Positions 46,832-57,122 are shown, counted from the stretch's first letter. The stretch is 64,000 nt of DNA from Vibrio sp. SCSIO 43136 (GCF_023716565.1 NZ_CP071848.1:1240001-1304000), one strand, 5' to 3'. Translations and numbers: made by a program. The notes: generated by a model not told the origin, from the letters alone.

Positions 46832-46874
46832 GAAAAAAAGAGAAGATTCCGCCCCAGATATCTCTGAGGCGGAG
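46832..46874 (-). terminator. Probable terminator of the ACT-domain gene
   Basis: On the - strand, TCCGCCTCAGA pairs with TCTGGGGCGGA, then a pyrimidine-rich stretch ending in a T run follows. It sits seven bases past the stop of the ACT-domain gene. Confidence 0.6.
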
Positions 46875-46880
46875 AAGAGA

Positions 46881-47393
46881 TTAACTTTCGATAACCACTT
46901 TGGTATCTTCACTGAGTGACTCAATCTCATCCGCTACGTCATCGAGCTCTAGGTGGGCAGGTAGGCGCATTGCGATGGTTGAGCTAAATAGGCTTGAACT
47001 TACACCACCCCCGCCAGCAATAAACACTCGCTGACAATCCATGTCTAAGATATTCACCCCTTGGCCATCAAGCACATGAGTGATTTCATTAACGATACCT
47101 GCGCGATCATTGGCATCGACACGTATGTTAACAATGCTTTCTCTATCGTGAGTGCTATCGTCGGCTGCAGCAAATTGCACCGTAAGATCGGGTATGGAGG
47201 AGAAGGCTTCCTTTACTGTGTCTTCATTCTCACTAGGGAGCTCGATTTTTATCACAGCAGCCACTTGCTGCTCGATGAAGTTGACTTTACTGATCAACCA
47301 CTTACCGCCATTCTCGTGAGTGACTGCGGCAAGCTGTTTGATTGTCGAAGGGGAAGCTTGACCAACAAAGTTAACAATAAATGTGGTGTTCAT
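46881..47393 (-). CDS. ACT-domain protein (GcvR-like regulator)
   Basis: A 170-residue protein with two ACT-type modules: FIVNFVGQASPSTIKQLAAV at the N-terminus and VDANDRAGIVNEITHVLDGQ in the second half. This layout matches GcvR, the glycine cleavage repressor partner, but the sequence is not a clear GcvR, so amino-acid-sensing regulator is the safest call. ATG at 47393 has GGAGGGAC upstream; longer starts to 47444 lack this. A Gly-rich loop (FIAGGGGVSSS) is unusual. No operon partner. Confidence 0.75.
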   Translation of the reverse strand: MNTTFIVNFVGQASPSTIKQLAAVTHENGGKWLISKVNFIEQQVAAVIKIELPSENEDTVKEAFSSIPDLTVQFAAADDSTHDRESIVNIRVDANDRAGIVNEITHVLDGQGVNILDMDCQRVFIAGGGGVSSSLFSSTIAMRLPAHLELDDVADEIESLSEDTKVVIES

Positions 47394-47602
47394 ACGGTGT
47401 CCCTCCAAAATGAGTGCTGATTTTGTAGCACGTAAATTAACCATAAGTCTCTGATTTAATGGTTGAAACCTAAATGCTAACTACAGTTTAGATGGAGATT
47501 TATTAAATTGTTGGTGTGTGCCTCACTTTTTCAATCAAAAGTGCATTGGCGTATAGGGAATGAGAAGTAGGGCAGTGAAACACCGCCCAGGATGTTTGAT
47601 TT

Positions 47603-48499
47603 TTAGAAAGTGATTTTCAAATCAAGGCCATAGAAGGCACTATCATATTGGTAGCCATTCACGGCGAGATCGGCTTCAGTCATATGGGCTGATTGCCAAG
47701 GTTGCGAACGGAAAGTCACGCTTGCATCACCGCCCCAAGCGTCAGTCACCCAATAATGGATATGGCCGACAGGGTTTAAGAAAAATAGCGAAACGTTGCC
47801 TAGCGATTCAGAACCCATCACTTCGCCACCATTGGCAACAATGTTTTGTTCTGTTTCAAACATCACTTCACCGACTACCGCACCAAAGAATGGTGTGATG
47901 AAGATGTCTTGCCAAGACGGAATTTCAGCAAAGGCTTCTACCCCAAACTCCCAGAATACCGTCGACATGGTGAATGAATACATAAAAGATTCAAATTCAT
48001 TGAAGCCTGCGTGACGGCCTGCAGTGTAATATACGCCGCCAAAGTATGGGTGCATGATGTAATTGAGGATGTGCTCATCTCTGTCCCACACAGGCCCTTG
48101 AGAGACGTTTTCACGCCATTTTTTGCCCAAGTTGGATAAATCACGATCCTCAGGGTCCCATTTGGTGATACTTTCAGGTAGCAGGGTCATTAGACCTACG
48201 GTTGCCACACTTAGTCCCAAAATGGTGTATGTCTGCTCTTTTAAGTATTGCCAATCTTTCTCTGGCTGAACTTGCAAATAGAGTGGTAGCGGCTCTTCTT
48301 TATATTCAACAGACTCATTACTGAGATAGACGACACTCGAAACATGAGCTAAACCTTCAATAATATTGAAGTTTTGCTGCTCATCGCCGATATGGAAAGA
48401 AGGCTTTTGATATTCGAATTCAAAATTGGCTGCTTGAGCACTGAATGAACATGCTAGCAAAATTGCAGTCAAAGAGTTTAGACGCACTGAACGCTCCAT
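47603..48499 (-). CDS. DUF3943 family secreted/envelope protein
   Basis: About 298 residues from the Met at 48499, starting MERSVRLNSLTAILLACSFS with a cleavage site near AQA. The DUF3943 signature lies at about 170-240: NYIMHPYFGGVYYTAGRHAG, SFTMSTVFWEFGVEAF and ITPFFGAVVGEV. Membrane-associated helices and an aromatic beta-rich C-terminus suggest an outer-membrane or periplasmic protein. Two earlier Met codons and a TTG (to 48559) are in frame, but none has a good ribosome site, so the start is uncertain. Function unknown. Confidence 0.78.
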   Translation of the reverse strand: MERSVRLNSLTAILLACSFSAQAANFEFEYQKPSFHIGDEQQNFNIIEGLAHVSSVVYLSNESVEYKEEPLPLYLQVQPEKDWQYLKEQTYTILGLSVATVGLMTLLPESITKWDPEDRDLSNLGKKWRENVSQGPVWDRDEHILNYIMHPYFGGVYYTAGRHAGFNEFESFMYSFTMSTVFWEFGVEAFAEIPSWQDIFITPFFGAVVGEVMFETEQNIVANGGEVMGSESLGNVSLFFLNPVGHIHYWVTDAWGGDASVTFRSQPWQSAHMTEADLAVNGYQYDSAFYGLDLKITF

Positions 48500-48715
48500 T
48501 AACAATGCACACATACGGTTAAAGGCAGGTATTATTCTTGCTTCCATATATAGATGCAAATGATTTATTGTGCAGGAATGAGTTAAGTTTTAGCACTTTT
48601 ACTCGACAATCTCCTCTAAAGTTTGCATGTTAATACTAATAAAATACAAGATTTTACGTCGAATTTTGTGCTGAGTTCACAAATATTCCTCACATGAATT
48701 CCAGGGTTGGTCCTT

Positions 48716-49951
48716 ATGATAAAAATAGCGATGCTTAGTACAGGTGAAGAAGTTCTACACGGAGACATAGATGACACCAATGCATCATGGTTATCGGCGC
48801 TGTTTTACGAGCATGGATATGAACTGAGCTACCGAGCTACCGTGGGTGATCAACACCAGTCTTTGGTTGAAGAACTGCAATCATTGGGTAATAGATTTGA
48901 TGTGGTAATAGTTAACGGTGGATTGGGCCCAACCACAGATGATCTCTCTGCCGCCTGTGCGGCAACTGCGGCAAATTCTTCCCTTGTGCTGTTTAAAGAG
49001 TGGCTGATTGCGATGGAAGGCAAGTTTGAGGCGAGAGGACTTAAGATGCCAGAAAGCAATCTCAAGCAAGCCATGCTGCCAAAAGAAGCCAGTATTCTAG
49101 ACAACCCAATTGGCACCGCTTGCGGTTTTGAGATGGTCATTGGTAAAGCTAAAATGTTTTTTACTCCAGGCGTACCGAGTGAATTTAAACACATGGTACA
49201 AGGAGAAATCCTGCCAAGGCTCGCAGAACAATATACCGATATTGATGTTCATGAATGCAGCAGAATCTATACCTTCGGTATGTCTGAATCTGGCATTTCT
49301 GACAAGCTCGATTTATTGAAGCTGCCTAGTGAGTATCAGCTAGGTTATCGATCTTACTTGCCGTTTATTGAGGTAAAACTCTTTGGCCCAGCGGATGATA
49401 TGGTCACTCGCATGCAGTGGCTAAAGATAATCTACAGCCATCTAGAAGATGCGGTGGTTAGCGTGGATGAGCCAATGCTAGATAATGTGGCCAACTTAAT
49501 GAACGAGTCAAACACGACGCTTTCTGTCGCTGAGCAAGCTTCGGGAGGATTTCTTGCTAATTGGCTTCACGACAACGATGAGCTTGCAGAGCGAATTCGC
49601 CTAGGCTGGATCATGAGCCCTGCAATGACCACCCAAATAGCAGACAAAGAACCGCTAGCCGCAGCATTGGCATTGGCGGGAGCGTGTCGTGATAACGGTA
49701 AGTCAGATTTCGGGTTGGCGTGTGGTTTGATAGAAGAGGGTACATTCGCCGTTGCGCTGGCGACTCCACAAGGTGAATGGGGACAAGTGATGACGTTTAA
49801 CCGAGAGTATGCTCGTAAACCGATGCGCTCTCTGATGGCGACCTTAATGCTCGATATGTTGCGACGTCATTTGGAGTCTAAGCCGATGTTTGGGCAGTAT
49901 GGCTCCTTTACTCGACAAAAAGAGTTGTTTGTCCCTGCAAGCCAAATCTAA
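48716..49951 (+). CDS. CinA-like protein (MoCF-biosynthesis domain, degenerate C-terminus)
   Basis: About 411 residues. The N-terminal domain (about 1-170) is of the CinA/MogA type: IAMLSTGEEVLHGDIDDTNA, VVIVNGGLGPTTDD and FFTPGVPSEFKHM are intact. The C-terminal domain (about 255-405) corresponds to the NMN deamidase (PncC) fold, but the usual AES-C/S-TGG active-site pattern reads VAEQASGGFLAN, so activity there is doubtful. ATG at 48716 is preferred over TTG at 48707. A terminator follows. Confidence 0.88.
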   Translation: MIKIAMLSTGEEVLHGDIDDTNASWLSALFYEHGYELSYRATVGDQHQSLVEELQSLGNRFDVVIVNGGLGPTTDDLSAACAATAANSSLVLFKEWLIAMEGKFEARGLKMPESNLKQAMLPKEASILDNPIGTACGFEMVIGKAKMFFTPGVPSEFKHMVQGEILPRLAEQYTDIDVHECSRIYTFGMSESGISDKLDLLKLPSEYQLGYRSYLPFIEVKLFGPADDMVTRMQWLKIIYSHLEDAVVSVDEPMLDNVANLMNESNTTLSVAEQASGGFLANWLHDNDELAERIRLGWIMSPAMTTQIADKEPLAAALALAGACRDNGKSDFGLACGLIEEGTFAVALATPQGEWGQVMTFNREYARKPMRSLMATLMLDMLRRHLESKPMFGQYGSFTRQKELFVPASQI

Positions 49952-49974
49952 GCAAAAAAGTACATGCAAAAATG

Positions 49975-50005
49975 AATCCAGCGACGTTTTCGCTGGATTT
50001 TTTTT
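49975..50005 (+). terminator. Terminator after the CinA-like gene
   Basis: AATCCAGCGA pairs with TCGCTGGATT around CGTTT-type loop sequence, followed by a run of eight T. Confidence 0.92.
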
Positions 50006-50232
50006 AGTATTTTTTGCCATTTACCAGTGAGCTTTTCGATCGTCGTAGGCTAAAAGCTCGTACCCTATAGTGCTTAAGGGATTGAGCGAAGGATCGTCAT
50101 GATCTAAAAGCTGTCAGCGTGATTATGCACCAAGAAAAAAATGTGACTCTTCTCAAAAAAGAGCCTTGGCAAAGACGATCATTTGGCTAATATTAGAGAT
50201 TCACGGCGACGTGAAAACAGTGGGAGGTCGAT

Positions 50233-50514
50233 ATGATAACAAGGACGATGATTAAAGTTTGGTACGGGGTATCAGGCGAAAAAGTTTTGTTAGGAGAGTC
50301 ACATAGCGGCAAGAGCAGCGACTTGGTTTCCATGTGGGTGAAGATACCAACATCGGGCCTAGAAACGCCTCACGGAGGCTATCGCATGTCTCTGTTTGAC
50401 GATGACGGTCATATGATGGGTGATAAACCTATTTCTCGAAATGACGCTGAATTTCTTCTCGATAACACTGCATTTTTAGGCAGTCGATGTTCACCGCAAG
50501 ATCTTGCCAGTTGA
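50233..50514 (+). CDS. Small hypothetical protein
   Basis: A 93-residue soluble protein with no signal or membrane segment. GGGAGG lies 8 bases before the ATG, supporting expression. Features are IKVWYGVSGEKVLLGESHSG and GYRMSLFDDDGHMMGDKP. No family is recognised and no catalytic motif is evident. It lies alone between the CinA-like gene and the convergent GH3 gene. Confidence 0.65.
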   Translation: MITRTMIKVWYGVSGEKVLLGESHSGKSSDLVSMWVKIPTSGLETPHGGYRMSLFDDDGHMMGDKPISRNDAEFLLDNTAFLGSRCSPQDLAS

Positions 50515-50555
50515 CGGGAACAATCCATAAAGCACACCGCTTTGCAACGAAAGAC

Positions 50556-50579
50556 AACGCCAGCATAATTGCTGGCGTT
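50556..50579. terminator. Possible bidirectional hairpin, small ORF / GH3 gene
   Basis: AACGCCAGC pairs perfectly with GCTGGCGTT across a 6-base loop, between two convergent stops. Neither side has a real T tract, so termination efficiency is doubtful. Confidence 0.5.
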
Positions 50580-50610
50580 GCTGGTTAGTGGTTATAGGTT
50601 TTAGTTAAGC

Positions 50611-52929
50611 TTAGTTTGAGTAACTTAGACCGTAACCGAATGGGTATAGCGATGCGTCGTTGCCATTGGCATCAGGGTAGCCTTCAGCATCAGAATCTTG
50701 GTCGATGATTTGTTGTGCTGTTTTTGCCAGTGCAAATGGTAACTTGCCACTTGGGTTAAACTTACCTGTGATAACGTCCATTAATGCTTCATCTTTCGAG
50801 CCGAAAGTCGCTAGGATAGCTCCAGAATCTTTAAGACCACTAGCATCATCCATGACAAATGGCTGGCGGAAGTAGACAGAAAGTACCGTGTTCTCAGCGC
50901 CAACTTCGCTCATGACCGCTTTAATATCGTCAAGTGATGGACTGATTTCCCAAGTGTTTGATTGGGCCATGGTGGTAAAGTCCAAAGCACTCACTTCATC
51001 AAAGCTCGAACCACCAAACACCAACCAGCCTGTATTTTTATTAGTAACACGAACACGGATCAGGGCGTAGTCACTGCTAGAAGCATCGGCAACTTTGGCA
51101 CCATCGGTGTTGTCACCTTTTGTGACCGAAAAGCCAGCTTGTTCTGCCGCACTGACGTCAACACCGAGCGTAAACAATTTGGTGCTCGAACCATTGGTTG
51201 TTGTTGCAAGTGGTAACACTGGCGCAGAAGCTGAAGCTGGGGTTTCGTTTTTCAACAGAACCACGGCTTTACGCTGAGCGAGTTTAGCCTTTTCTTGTTT
51301 GTCTGCGCTGCCAACGATAGCATTCGCTTTGTCTTCATCGACATATGGGTCTTCGAACAAACCAAGCTCAAACTGAACTTTAAGTAGGCGTTTGACCGAC
51401 TCATCAATGCGAGACTCTTCCACTAAGCCATTTTCGACTAGGCTGCGGATCTCAGCGTTTTCATGGAACCCAGACAGCACGTCTGTGCCAGCATCAATCG
51501 CAGTAATCAACTGTTGCTGTTTAGTTTTGTCTTGTAGGCCCCAAGCTCGGTTGTTTTGCATGTTTTTGCTATCGATATCCAGACCTTGGTTAGATTCGCC
51601 AATGATGCCTGTATCTGAGTTGATCACCCCTTGGAAACCCAATTGGTCACGCAGCAAGTCTTGCAAAATGCCTTTCGAGAAGGCGATACCGACGTTACCT
51701 ACAGGGTCGCCTGCATCGGTATCGTTGTTGTATTTGTTAAACGCCACACGTTTAGTATCTAGCACACCATTGTTTTGGTTTAGCACTTCTTCAAGCTGAA
51801 CTTCTGCGCTGGTGGTTTTATCGGTTCCAACACCAAGAGGAGTATTGTTTTCACTATCACCGTCGCGAGCTGTCCAATCTGAGCCTCCTACCACTCCGTA
51901 GTATGGCATTAAGGAAGCAACACCCGCATTAACTGCTGCCTCAAATGGTGCCAAGTGTTTGTTGAATGTAGTCTCACCACCTGGGTAAGTTTGGTGCTGG
52001 CCTGCGATGTAGTGTGGGTCTAAACCTAAGAACTGAGGACCGCCACCAGGGAAGTGTTTCATGGTCAGTACGATACTCTTGTCATTCACTTCCTTACCTT
52101 GAAGATTTTCGACTAAAGTCGTGATGATATTTGAGGCAAGTTCCGAGTTTTCTGTGAAGGTTTCGTGCACTCGATACCATCTTGGTTCTGTGGCCAAATC
52201 GGCCATGTACCCGTACATGCCACGAAGGCCAATGGCATTCCACTCTGCCTGCATTACTCCAGAAAACTCCGCAATCAGGTCCATGTCTTGTGTAGCGGCA
52301 AGTCCGGCTTCTTTTGGCCACTCAGAGAAAGCCCCCGCAGAGACGTTAATGCCTGGTTTAGCATTAGGGTCATTGTGGTTACGAGCATTGGACTTAAACA
52401 GCACAGGAATACCTAAACGAGTCTTTTCTGCCATCTCTTGCATGGTGTTCATGTAGATAGCAGCTTCTTTAGGACTAATCGGGGCACTTGAACCAAACCC
52501 AGTCGGATTTTGAGTTGGATTTCGTTCCTCAGGAGACATAGCGTCGACTTCGTCTTGCGTCAGTACTGGGTTGCGGAAAATGAAACGATTCATCTTCTGG
52601 TCTTGCACGTATCCAGCGTGGAAATCACTGACACTGCCTTCGCCTAACGCATTAAGAGTGTCGATCAGCATCATGCCGACTTTTTCTTCCAGCGTCATTT
52701 GTGAAACGAGATCATCGATACGCTTGCTGACGCTGTTGCGCCAATCTTCATAGATATCGAGCTCGCCATTCTTGTTGAGATCTTTAAATTGGTAACCATC
52801 AACAGTCAGCATGTTTACGGTACGAGAAGCGACGTTAGCTTGGTCGCTTACGTTCACAGTGGAGTCATCGTCACAGCCGCTAAGAATAACAGCTAGAGCA
52901 ATAGGGGTAAGGGCAAATATTTTTTTCAT
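50611..52929 (-). CDS. Glycoside hydrolase family 3 lipoprotein (beta-glucosidase-like)
   Basis: A 772-residue exported lipoprotein: signal sequence ending LAVILSGC, then a flexible linker. The GH3 N-terminal barrel has LTMKHFPGGGPQFLGLDPHY and the nucleophile region FQGVINSDTG with Asp in SD. The C-terminal domain spans about 560-770 and ends with GYGLSYSN. GH3 enzymes remove glucose or xylose from oligosaccharide ends. Being surface- or periplasm-anchored, it would act on imported or external glycans. No transporter or regulator is adjacent. Confidence 0.92.
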   Translation of the reverse strand: MKKIFALTPIALAVILSGCDDDSTVNVSDQANVASRTVNMLTVDGYQFKDLNKNGELDIYEDWRNSVSKRIDDLVSQMTLEEKVGMMLIDTLNALGEGSVSDFHAGYVQDQKMNRFIFRNPVLTQDEVDAMSPEERNPTQNPTGFGSSAPISPKEAAIYMNTMQEMAEKTRLGIPVLFKSNARNHNDPNAKPGINVSAGAFSEWPKEAGLAATQDMDLIAEFSGVMQAEWNAIGLRGMYGYMADLATEPRWYRVHETFTENSELASNIITTLVENLQGKEVNDKSIVLTMKHFPGGGPQFLGLDPHYIAGQHQTYPGGETTFNKHLAPFEAAVNAGVASLMPYYGVVGGSDWTARDGDSENNTPLGVGTDKTTSAEVQLEEVLNQNNGVLDTKRVAFNKYNNDTDAGDPVGNVGIAFSKGILQDLLRDQLGFQGVINSDTGIIGESNQGLDIDSKNMQNNRAWGLQDKTKQQQLITAIDAGTDVLSGFHENAEIRSLVENGLVEESRIDESVKRLLKVQFELGLFEDPYVDEDKANAIVGSADKQEKAKLAQRKAVVLLKNETPASASAPVLPLATTTNGSSTKLFTLGVDVSAAEQAGFSVTKGDNTDGAKVADASSSDYALIRVRVTNKNTGWLVFGGSSFDEVSALDFTTMAQSNTWEISPSLDDIKAVMSEVGAENTVLSVYFRQPFVMDDASGLKDSGAILATFGSKDEALMDVITGKFNPSGKLPFALAKTAQQIIDQDSDAEGYPDANGNDASLYPFGYGLSYSN

Positions 52930-53106
52930 AGGGGGGTTAACCTTATATTGCGTTCACTTCATATTGGACATGACGAGCATATAGAAATGACGATATTGGT
53001 TAACCAAAAATGTCTATGTAGTCGATCTAGGTCAACCAGTATTTAAGAACTGGTCACCCTGATCACACTTTTTAGAGGATAAATTTTGCGGAAGATCACG
53101 TAACAA

Positions 53107-53138
53107 AAAAAGCTGAACACCAAGGTGCTCAGCTTTTT
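53107..53138 (-). terminator. Terminator of the nrdAB-yfaE operon
   Basis: On the - strand, AAAAAGCTGAGCACC pairs with GGTGTTCAGCTTTTT, with one wobble, and a T run follows. It is 23 bases past the yfaE stop. Confidence 0.88.
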
Positions 53139-53160
53139 AAGGTTATTGAGAAAAGGAGTG

Positions 53161-53439
53161 TTACGCTCGCTCTCTCTTTAACTGGTAGTTGACGTTAGAC
53201 AGTGTAACGTCCGATTTTGCCTTACAAATACAGGGCAAAATTTCATTGGGCTGGACAAATGCCATCGCAAAACCAACATACTCAACGTCTCCTGCATCAA
53301 GGTTGCAGCGGCATGCGCCACAATGCCCGTCGCGGCAGTTGTATTCAACTTCCATCCCAGCACTTTCCATTGCTTCGAGCAACGTCTGTGATGCTTGAGA
53401 TTTGATTGCTGAGATCTTATTGATTTTGACCGAATGCAT
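53161..53439 (-). CDS. yfaE: 2Fe-2S ferredoxin, class Ia RNR maintenance (YfaE)
   Basis: A 92-residue plant-type ferredoxin. The cluster cysteines are in YNCRDGHCGACRC and LPCICKA. YfaE supplies electrons to rebuild the diferric-tyrosyl cofactor of NrdB. It overlaps the nrdB stop by one base, as in E. coli, which supports translation coupling and this role. Confidence 0.95.
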   Translation of the reverse strand: MHSVKINKISAIKSQASQTLLEAMESAGMEVEYNCRDGHCGACRCNLDAGDVEYVGFAMAFVQPNEILPCICKAKSDVTLSNVNYQLKRERA

Positions 53440-54572
53440 TACAGCTCAAAGTCCTCAAAGTCATCTTCAGAGACTTCGTTATCAATCTGACCGACTAGGT
53501 AAGAACTGATCTCTGCTTCTTGAGGTGCAACTTGAACGTTATCTGATGATAACCAAGCGTTAATCCAAGGGATTGGGTTGCTGGTCGCTTCAGGATAAGC
53601 CACACCAAGGCCAACCGCTTGCATACGGATGTTGGTAATGTACTCAACGTACTGACACAAGATGTCCTTGTTAAGGCCGATCATTGAACCGTCTTTGAAT
53701 AGGTATTCTGCCCACTCTTTTTCTTGTTCGGCGGCGTCTTTAAATAGGTCAAAGCACTCTTGTTTACACTCTTCTGCGATTTGCATGAAGCTGAAATCGT
53801 CTTGACCATTGCGCAAAATGTTAATCATGTGCTGTGTGCCAGTGAGGTGAAGTGCTTCATCACGAGCGATAAGCTTGATGATTTTCGCATTACCTTCCAT
53901 TAGCTCACGCTCAGCAAACGCAAATGAACATGCGAAACTTACGTAGAAACGAATTGCTTCTAGAGCATTTACCGACATCAGACACAGGTAAAGCTTCTTC
54001 TTCAGTTCATGAAGGCTGATGTTCACTGTTTCGCCATTGATTTGGTGTTCACCAACACCGTAGCGGTGGTAATCGTTGGTCAACTGAATCAGGTCATCGT
54101 AGTAATGAGCAATGTCTTCAGCACGCTTTAGGATGTGCTCATTTTCGACGATATCGTCAAACACCACACCTGGATCATTCACAATGTTACGGATGATATG
54201 GGTGTATGAACGAGAGTGAATCGTCTCAGAGAAAGACCAAGTTTCAATCCAAGTTTCAACTTCTGGCAGTGATACTAACGGCAGAAGCGCAACGTTAGGG
54301 CTACGGCCTTGGATAGAATCTAGCAGTGTTTGATACTTTAGGTTCGAGATGAAGATGTGCTTTTCATGCTCTGGAAGCTTGTTGTAGTCGATGCGATCGC
54401 TTGATACATCGACTTCTTCTGGACGCCAGAAGAAAGAAAGCTGCTTCTCAATAAGTTTTTCAAAAACTTCAAATTTTTGCTGATCGTAACGCGCTACGTT
54501 CACCGGTTGACCGAGGAACATAGGTTCTTTTAGTTGATCGTTTTTGGTACGAGTAAAAGTACTGTAAGCCAT
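53439..54572 (-). CDS. nrdB: Ribonucleotide reductase class Ia, beta subunit
   Basis: A 377-residue NrdB (E. coli 376), which carries the di-iron tyrosyl radical. It includes [17 protein letters not shown], the iron ligands in [17 protein letters not shown] and [18 protein letters not shown], and [16 protein letters not shown]. The start is taken at ATG 54572 ([13 protein letters not shown]), with AGGAA about 10 bases upstream; an upstream in-frame start adds three residues. The C-terminus is short and acidic ([13 protein letters not shown]), as needed to bind NrdA. Confidence 0.96.
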   Translation of the reverse strand: MAYSTFTRTKNDQLKEPMFLGQPVNVARYDQQKFEVFEKLIEKQLSFFWRPEEVDVSSDRIDYNKLPEHEKHIFISNLKYQTLLDSIQGRSPNVALLPLVSLPEVETWIETWSFSETIHSRSYTHIIRNIVNDPGVVFDDIVENEHILKRAEDIAHYYDDLIQLTNDYHRYGVGEHQINGETVNISLHELKKKLYLCLMSVNALEAIRFYVSFACSFAFAERELMEGNAKIIKLIARDEALHLTGTQHMINILRNGQDDFSFMQIAEECKQECFDLFKDAAEQEKEWAEYLFKDGSMIGLNKDILCQYVEYITNIRMQAVGLGVAYPEATSNPIPWINAWLSSDNVQVAPQEAEISSYLVGQIDNEVSEDDFEDFEL

Positions 54573-54646
54573 GGATACCAATTCCTAATTAAGAGTCAAC
54601 CTGAGCACTTTGTTAGCTCAGGTTGATATAAATTCCAACCGAGTGA

Positions 54647-56929
54647 TTAAATCTTACAACCGCCGCCTGCGCAGTCATCTTCTTGCGCCGCTGCTGCGCC
54701 AGATTGCTCATCTTTCGCACCATCACGAGTATTATGGTAGTAAAGCGTCTTAACACCGTATTTGTATGTTAGCAGCAGATCTTGGATAAGCTGTTTCATA
54801 GGCACTTTACCGCTTGGGTAAACGCTTGGGTCGTAGTTGGTATTCGCCGAGATCGCTTGGTCAACAAATTTCTGCATTAAGCCAACCAATTGTAGGTAAC
54901 CTTGGTTAGAAGGAATTGTCCAAAGCAGCTCGTAATTATCTTTTAGGCGAGTGTACTCAGGCACAACTTGCTTCAGGATGCCGTCTTTCGATGCTTTCAC
55001 CGATACGAAGCCACGAGGTGGCTCGATGCCGTTGGTGGCATTTGAGATCTGAGAAGAGGTCTCTGATGGCATTAAGGCCGTCAGTGTTGAGTTACGAAGA
55101 CCGTGGGTCTTGATCTCTTCACGCAGCGCTTCCCAGTCGTAATGCAGTGGTTCGTCACAGAAATCATCGAGAGACTTCTTGTAAGTATCAATTGGCAAAA
55201 TGCCTTGAGAGTACTTAGTTTCGTTGAACGACGGACACGCACCTTGCTCTTTCGCAAGCTCTAGAGAGGCGTTCAATAGGTAGTATTGAATCGCTTCGAA
55301 AGTACGGTGAGTTAGGTTATTTGCGCTGCCGTCAGAGTATTTCACACCGTTTTTCGCTAAGTAGTAAGCGTAGTTAATCACACCAACACCTAGAGTACGG
55401 CGGTTCATCGTTGACTTGTAAGCCGCTGGAAGCGGGTAGTCTTGGTAATCTAGCAGTGCATCTAGCGCACGTACGACTAGCTGAGACAGTTCTTTAAGCT
55501 CAGAAAGGTCTTCAATAGCACCTAGGTTAAACGCAGACAGTGTACATAGTGCGATTTCACCTGAGTCATCTTCAACGTTAGCCAAAGGCTTAGTTGGAAG
55601 TGCGATCTCAAGGCAAAGGTTTGACTGACGTACTGGCGCAACACTTGGGTCAAACGGGCTATGAGTATTACAGTGGTCAACGTGTTGAATGTAGATACGA
55701 CCAGTTGACGCACGTTCTTGAAGAAGCAGTGAGAACAGCTCTACCGCTTTCACCGTTTCTTTCTTAATAGACTCGTCTTGTTCGTACTTCACGTACAGCT
55801 CTTCAAATTTCTCTTGGTCTTCGAAGAATGCATCGTATAGACCTGGAACATCAGAAGGCGAGAATAGTGTGATGTTGCCACCTTCAATCAGGCGAGAGTA
55901 CATCAGCTTATTGAGTTGAACGCCGTAATCCATGTGACGAACACGGTTCTCTTCAACACCACGGTTGTTTTTCAGCACCATTAGTGATTGAACTTCACCA
56001 TGCCACATTGGGTAGAATACCGTCGCCGCACCGCCACGAACACCACCTTGAGAACAGCATTTCACTGCTGTTTGGAAGTATTTGTAGAACGGAATACAAC
56101 CAGTATGGAAAGCTTCACCACCACGGATTTCAGAGCCTAGTGCACGGATACGACCTGCGTTGATGCCGATACCAGCGCGTTGCGATACGTAACGTACGAT
56201 AGAGCTTGCCGTTGCATTGATTGAATCAAGGCTATCACCACATTCGATCAGTACACATGAGCTGAACTGACGAGTCGGAGTACGTACGCCCGACATGATT
56301 GGTGTTGGTAGAGAAATCTTGAATTGAGACGTTGCGTCATAAAAACGCTTTACGTAATCCAGACGAGTCTCTTTCGGGTAGTTAGCAAATAGGCACGCTG
56401 AAACTAGGATGTAAAGGAACTGCGCACTCTCATAAATTTCGCCACTTACACGGTTCTGGACGAAGTATTTGCCTTCTAGCTGCTTAACTGCAGCGTAAGA
56501 GAAGTTCATATCACGGCTGTGATCGATAAACCCATTAAGGACTTCAAACTCTTCACGAGTGTAGTCTTCTAATAGGTGCTTATCGTATTTGCCAGTATCG
56601 ACAAGTTTTGCAACGTGATCGTAAAGCGTCGGTGGCTCAAATTGGCCATACGCTTTTTTACGTAGATGGAAAACCGCTAGGCGAGCTGCTAGGTACTGGT
56701 AATCTGGCGTCTCTTCTGAGATCAGATCGGCAGCTGCTTTGATAATGGTTTCGTGGATATCTGATGTAGTGATGCCATCATAAAACTGGATATGAGACTT
56801 TAGTTCCACTTGCGAAACAGAAACGTTATCTAGGCCTTCCGCAGCCCAAGTGATAACGCGGTGGATCTTATCCAGATCAATGATTTCTTGGCGACCATCA
56901 CGTTTGGTCACGCGCAGTTGTTGATTCAT
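54647..56929 (-). CDS. nrdA: Ribonucleotide reductase class Ia, alpha subunit
   Basis: A 760-residue catalytic subunit that reduces ribonucleoside diphosphates. An N-terminal ATP cone (about 5-95) senses dATP. The catalytic core includes CVLIECGDSLDSINA, GIGINAGRIRALGS, SNLCLEIALPTKP and PSETSSQISNATNGIEP. The C-terminus ends DDCAGGGCKI with the redox Cys pair. It leads the operon nrdA-nrdB-yfaE; the intergenic gap to nrdB is 74 bases. NrdR and DnaA sites lie upstream. Confidence 0.97.
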   Translation of the reverse strand: MNQQLRVTKRDGRQEIIDLDKIHRVITWAAEGLDNVSVSQVELKSHIQFYDGITTSDIHETIIKAAADLISEETPDYQYLAARLAVFHLRKKAYGQFEPPTLYDHVAKLVDTGKYDKHLLEDYTREEFEVLNGFIDHSRDMNFSYAAVKQLEGKYFVQNRVSGEIYESAQFLYILVSACLFANYPKETRLDYVKRFYDATSQFKISLPTPIMSGVRTPTRQFSSCVLIECGDSLDSINATASSIVRYVSQRAGIGINAGRIRALGSEIRGGEAFHTGCIPFYKYFQTAVKCCSQGGVRGGAATVFYPMWHGEVQSLMVLKNNRGVEENRVRHMDYGVQLNKLMYSRLIEGGNITLFSPSDVPGLYDAFFEDQEKFEELYVKYEQDESIKKETVKAVELFSLLLQERASTGRIYIQHVDHCNTHSPFDPSVAPVRQSNLCLEIALPTKPLANVEDDSGEIALCTLSAFNLGAIEDLSELKELSQLVVRALDALLDYQDYPLPAAYKSTMNRRTLGVGVINYAYYLAKNGVKYSDGSANNLTHRTFEAIQYYLLNASLELAKEQGACPSFNETKYSQGILPIDTYKKSLDDFCDEPLHYDWEALREEIKTHGLRNSTLTALMPSETSSQISNATNGIEPPRGFVSVKASKDGILKQVVPEYTRLKDNYELLWTIPSNQGYLQLVGLMQKFVDQAISANTNYDPSVYPSGKVPMKQLIQDLLLTYKYGVKTLYYHNTRDGAKDEQSGAAAAQEDDCAGGGCKI

Positions 56930-57017
56930 TCTGACGAATTTCCCTAAGAAAACTGGTTAAAGCCGTATTTATATGTAATTTTTGTAAGGCTTGCTGCCGG
57001 CTTTGTGATCAGCATCC

Positions 57018-57053
57018 ACACTAAGTATAGGTCATAACCACTATATATGGTGG
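57018..57053. promoter_or_regulatory. Two putative NrdR boxes upstream of nrdA
   Basis: ACACTAAGTATAGGTC (57018-57033) and the better palindrome CCACTATATATGGTGG (57038-57053) resemble the NrdR consensus ACACWATATATWGTGT-type. Their starts are 20 bases apart, about two helical turns. They lie 90-125 bases before nrdA. NrdR represses RNR genes through paired boxes, so this fits; not tested. Confidence 0.7.
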
Positions 57054-57122
57054 TGCATCAGCAAGCGAGTTACAAGATAGTGCGTGTAGGGGAGATTTTC
57101 AAGTTTGATAAAACGAATAGCT

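Noticed and set aside
47463..47602. Terminator downstream of the DUF3943 gene
   Set aside because: A short hairpin (GGGCAGTG/CACCGCCC) is present, but no T run follows on the - strand.
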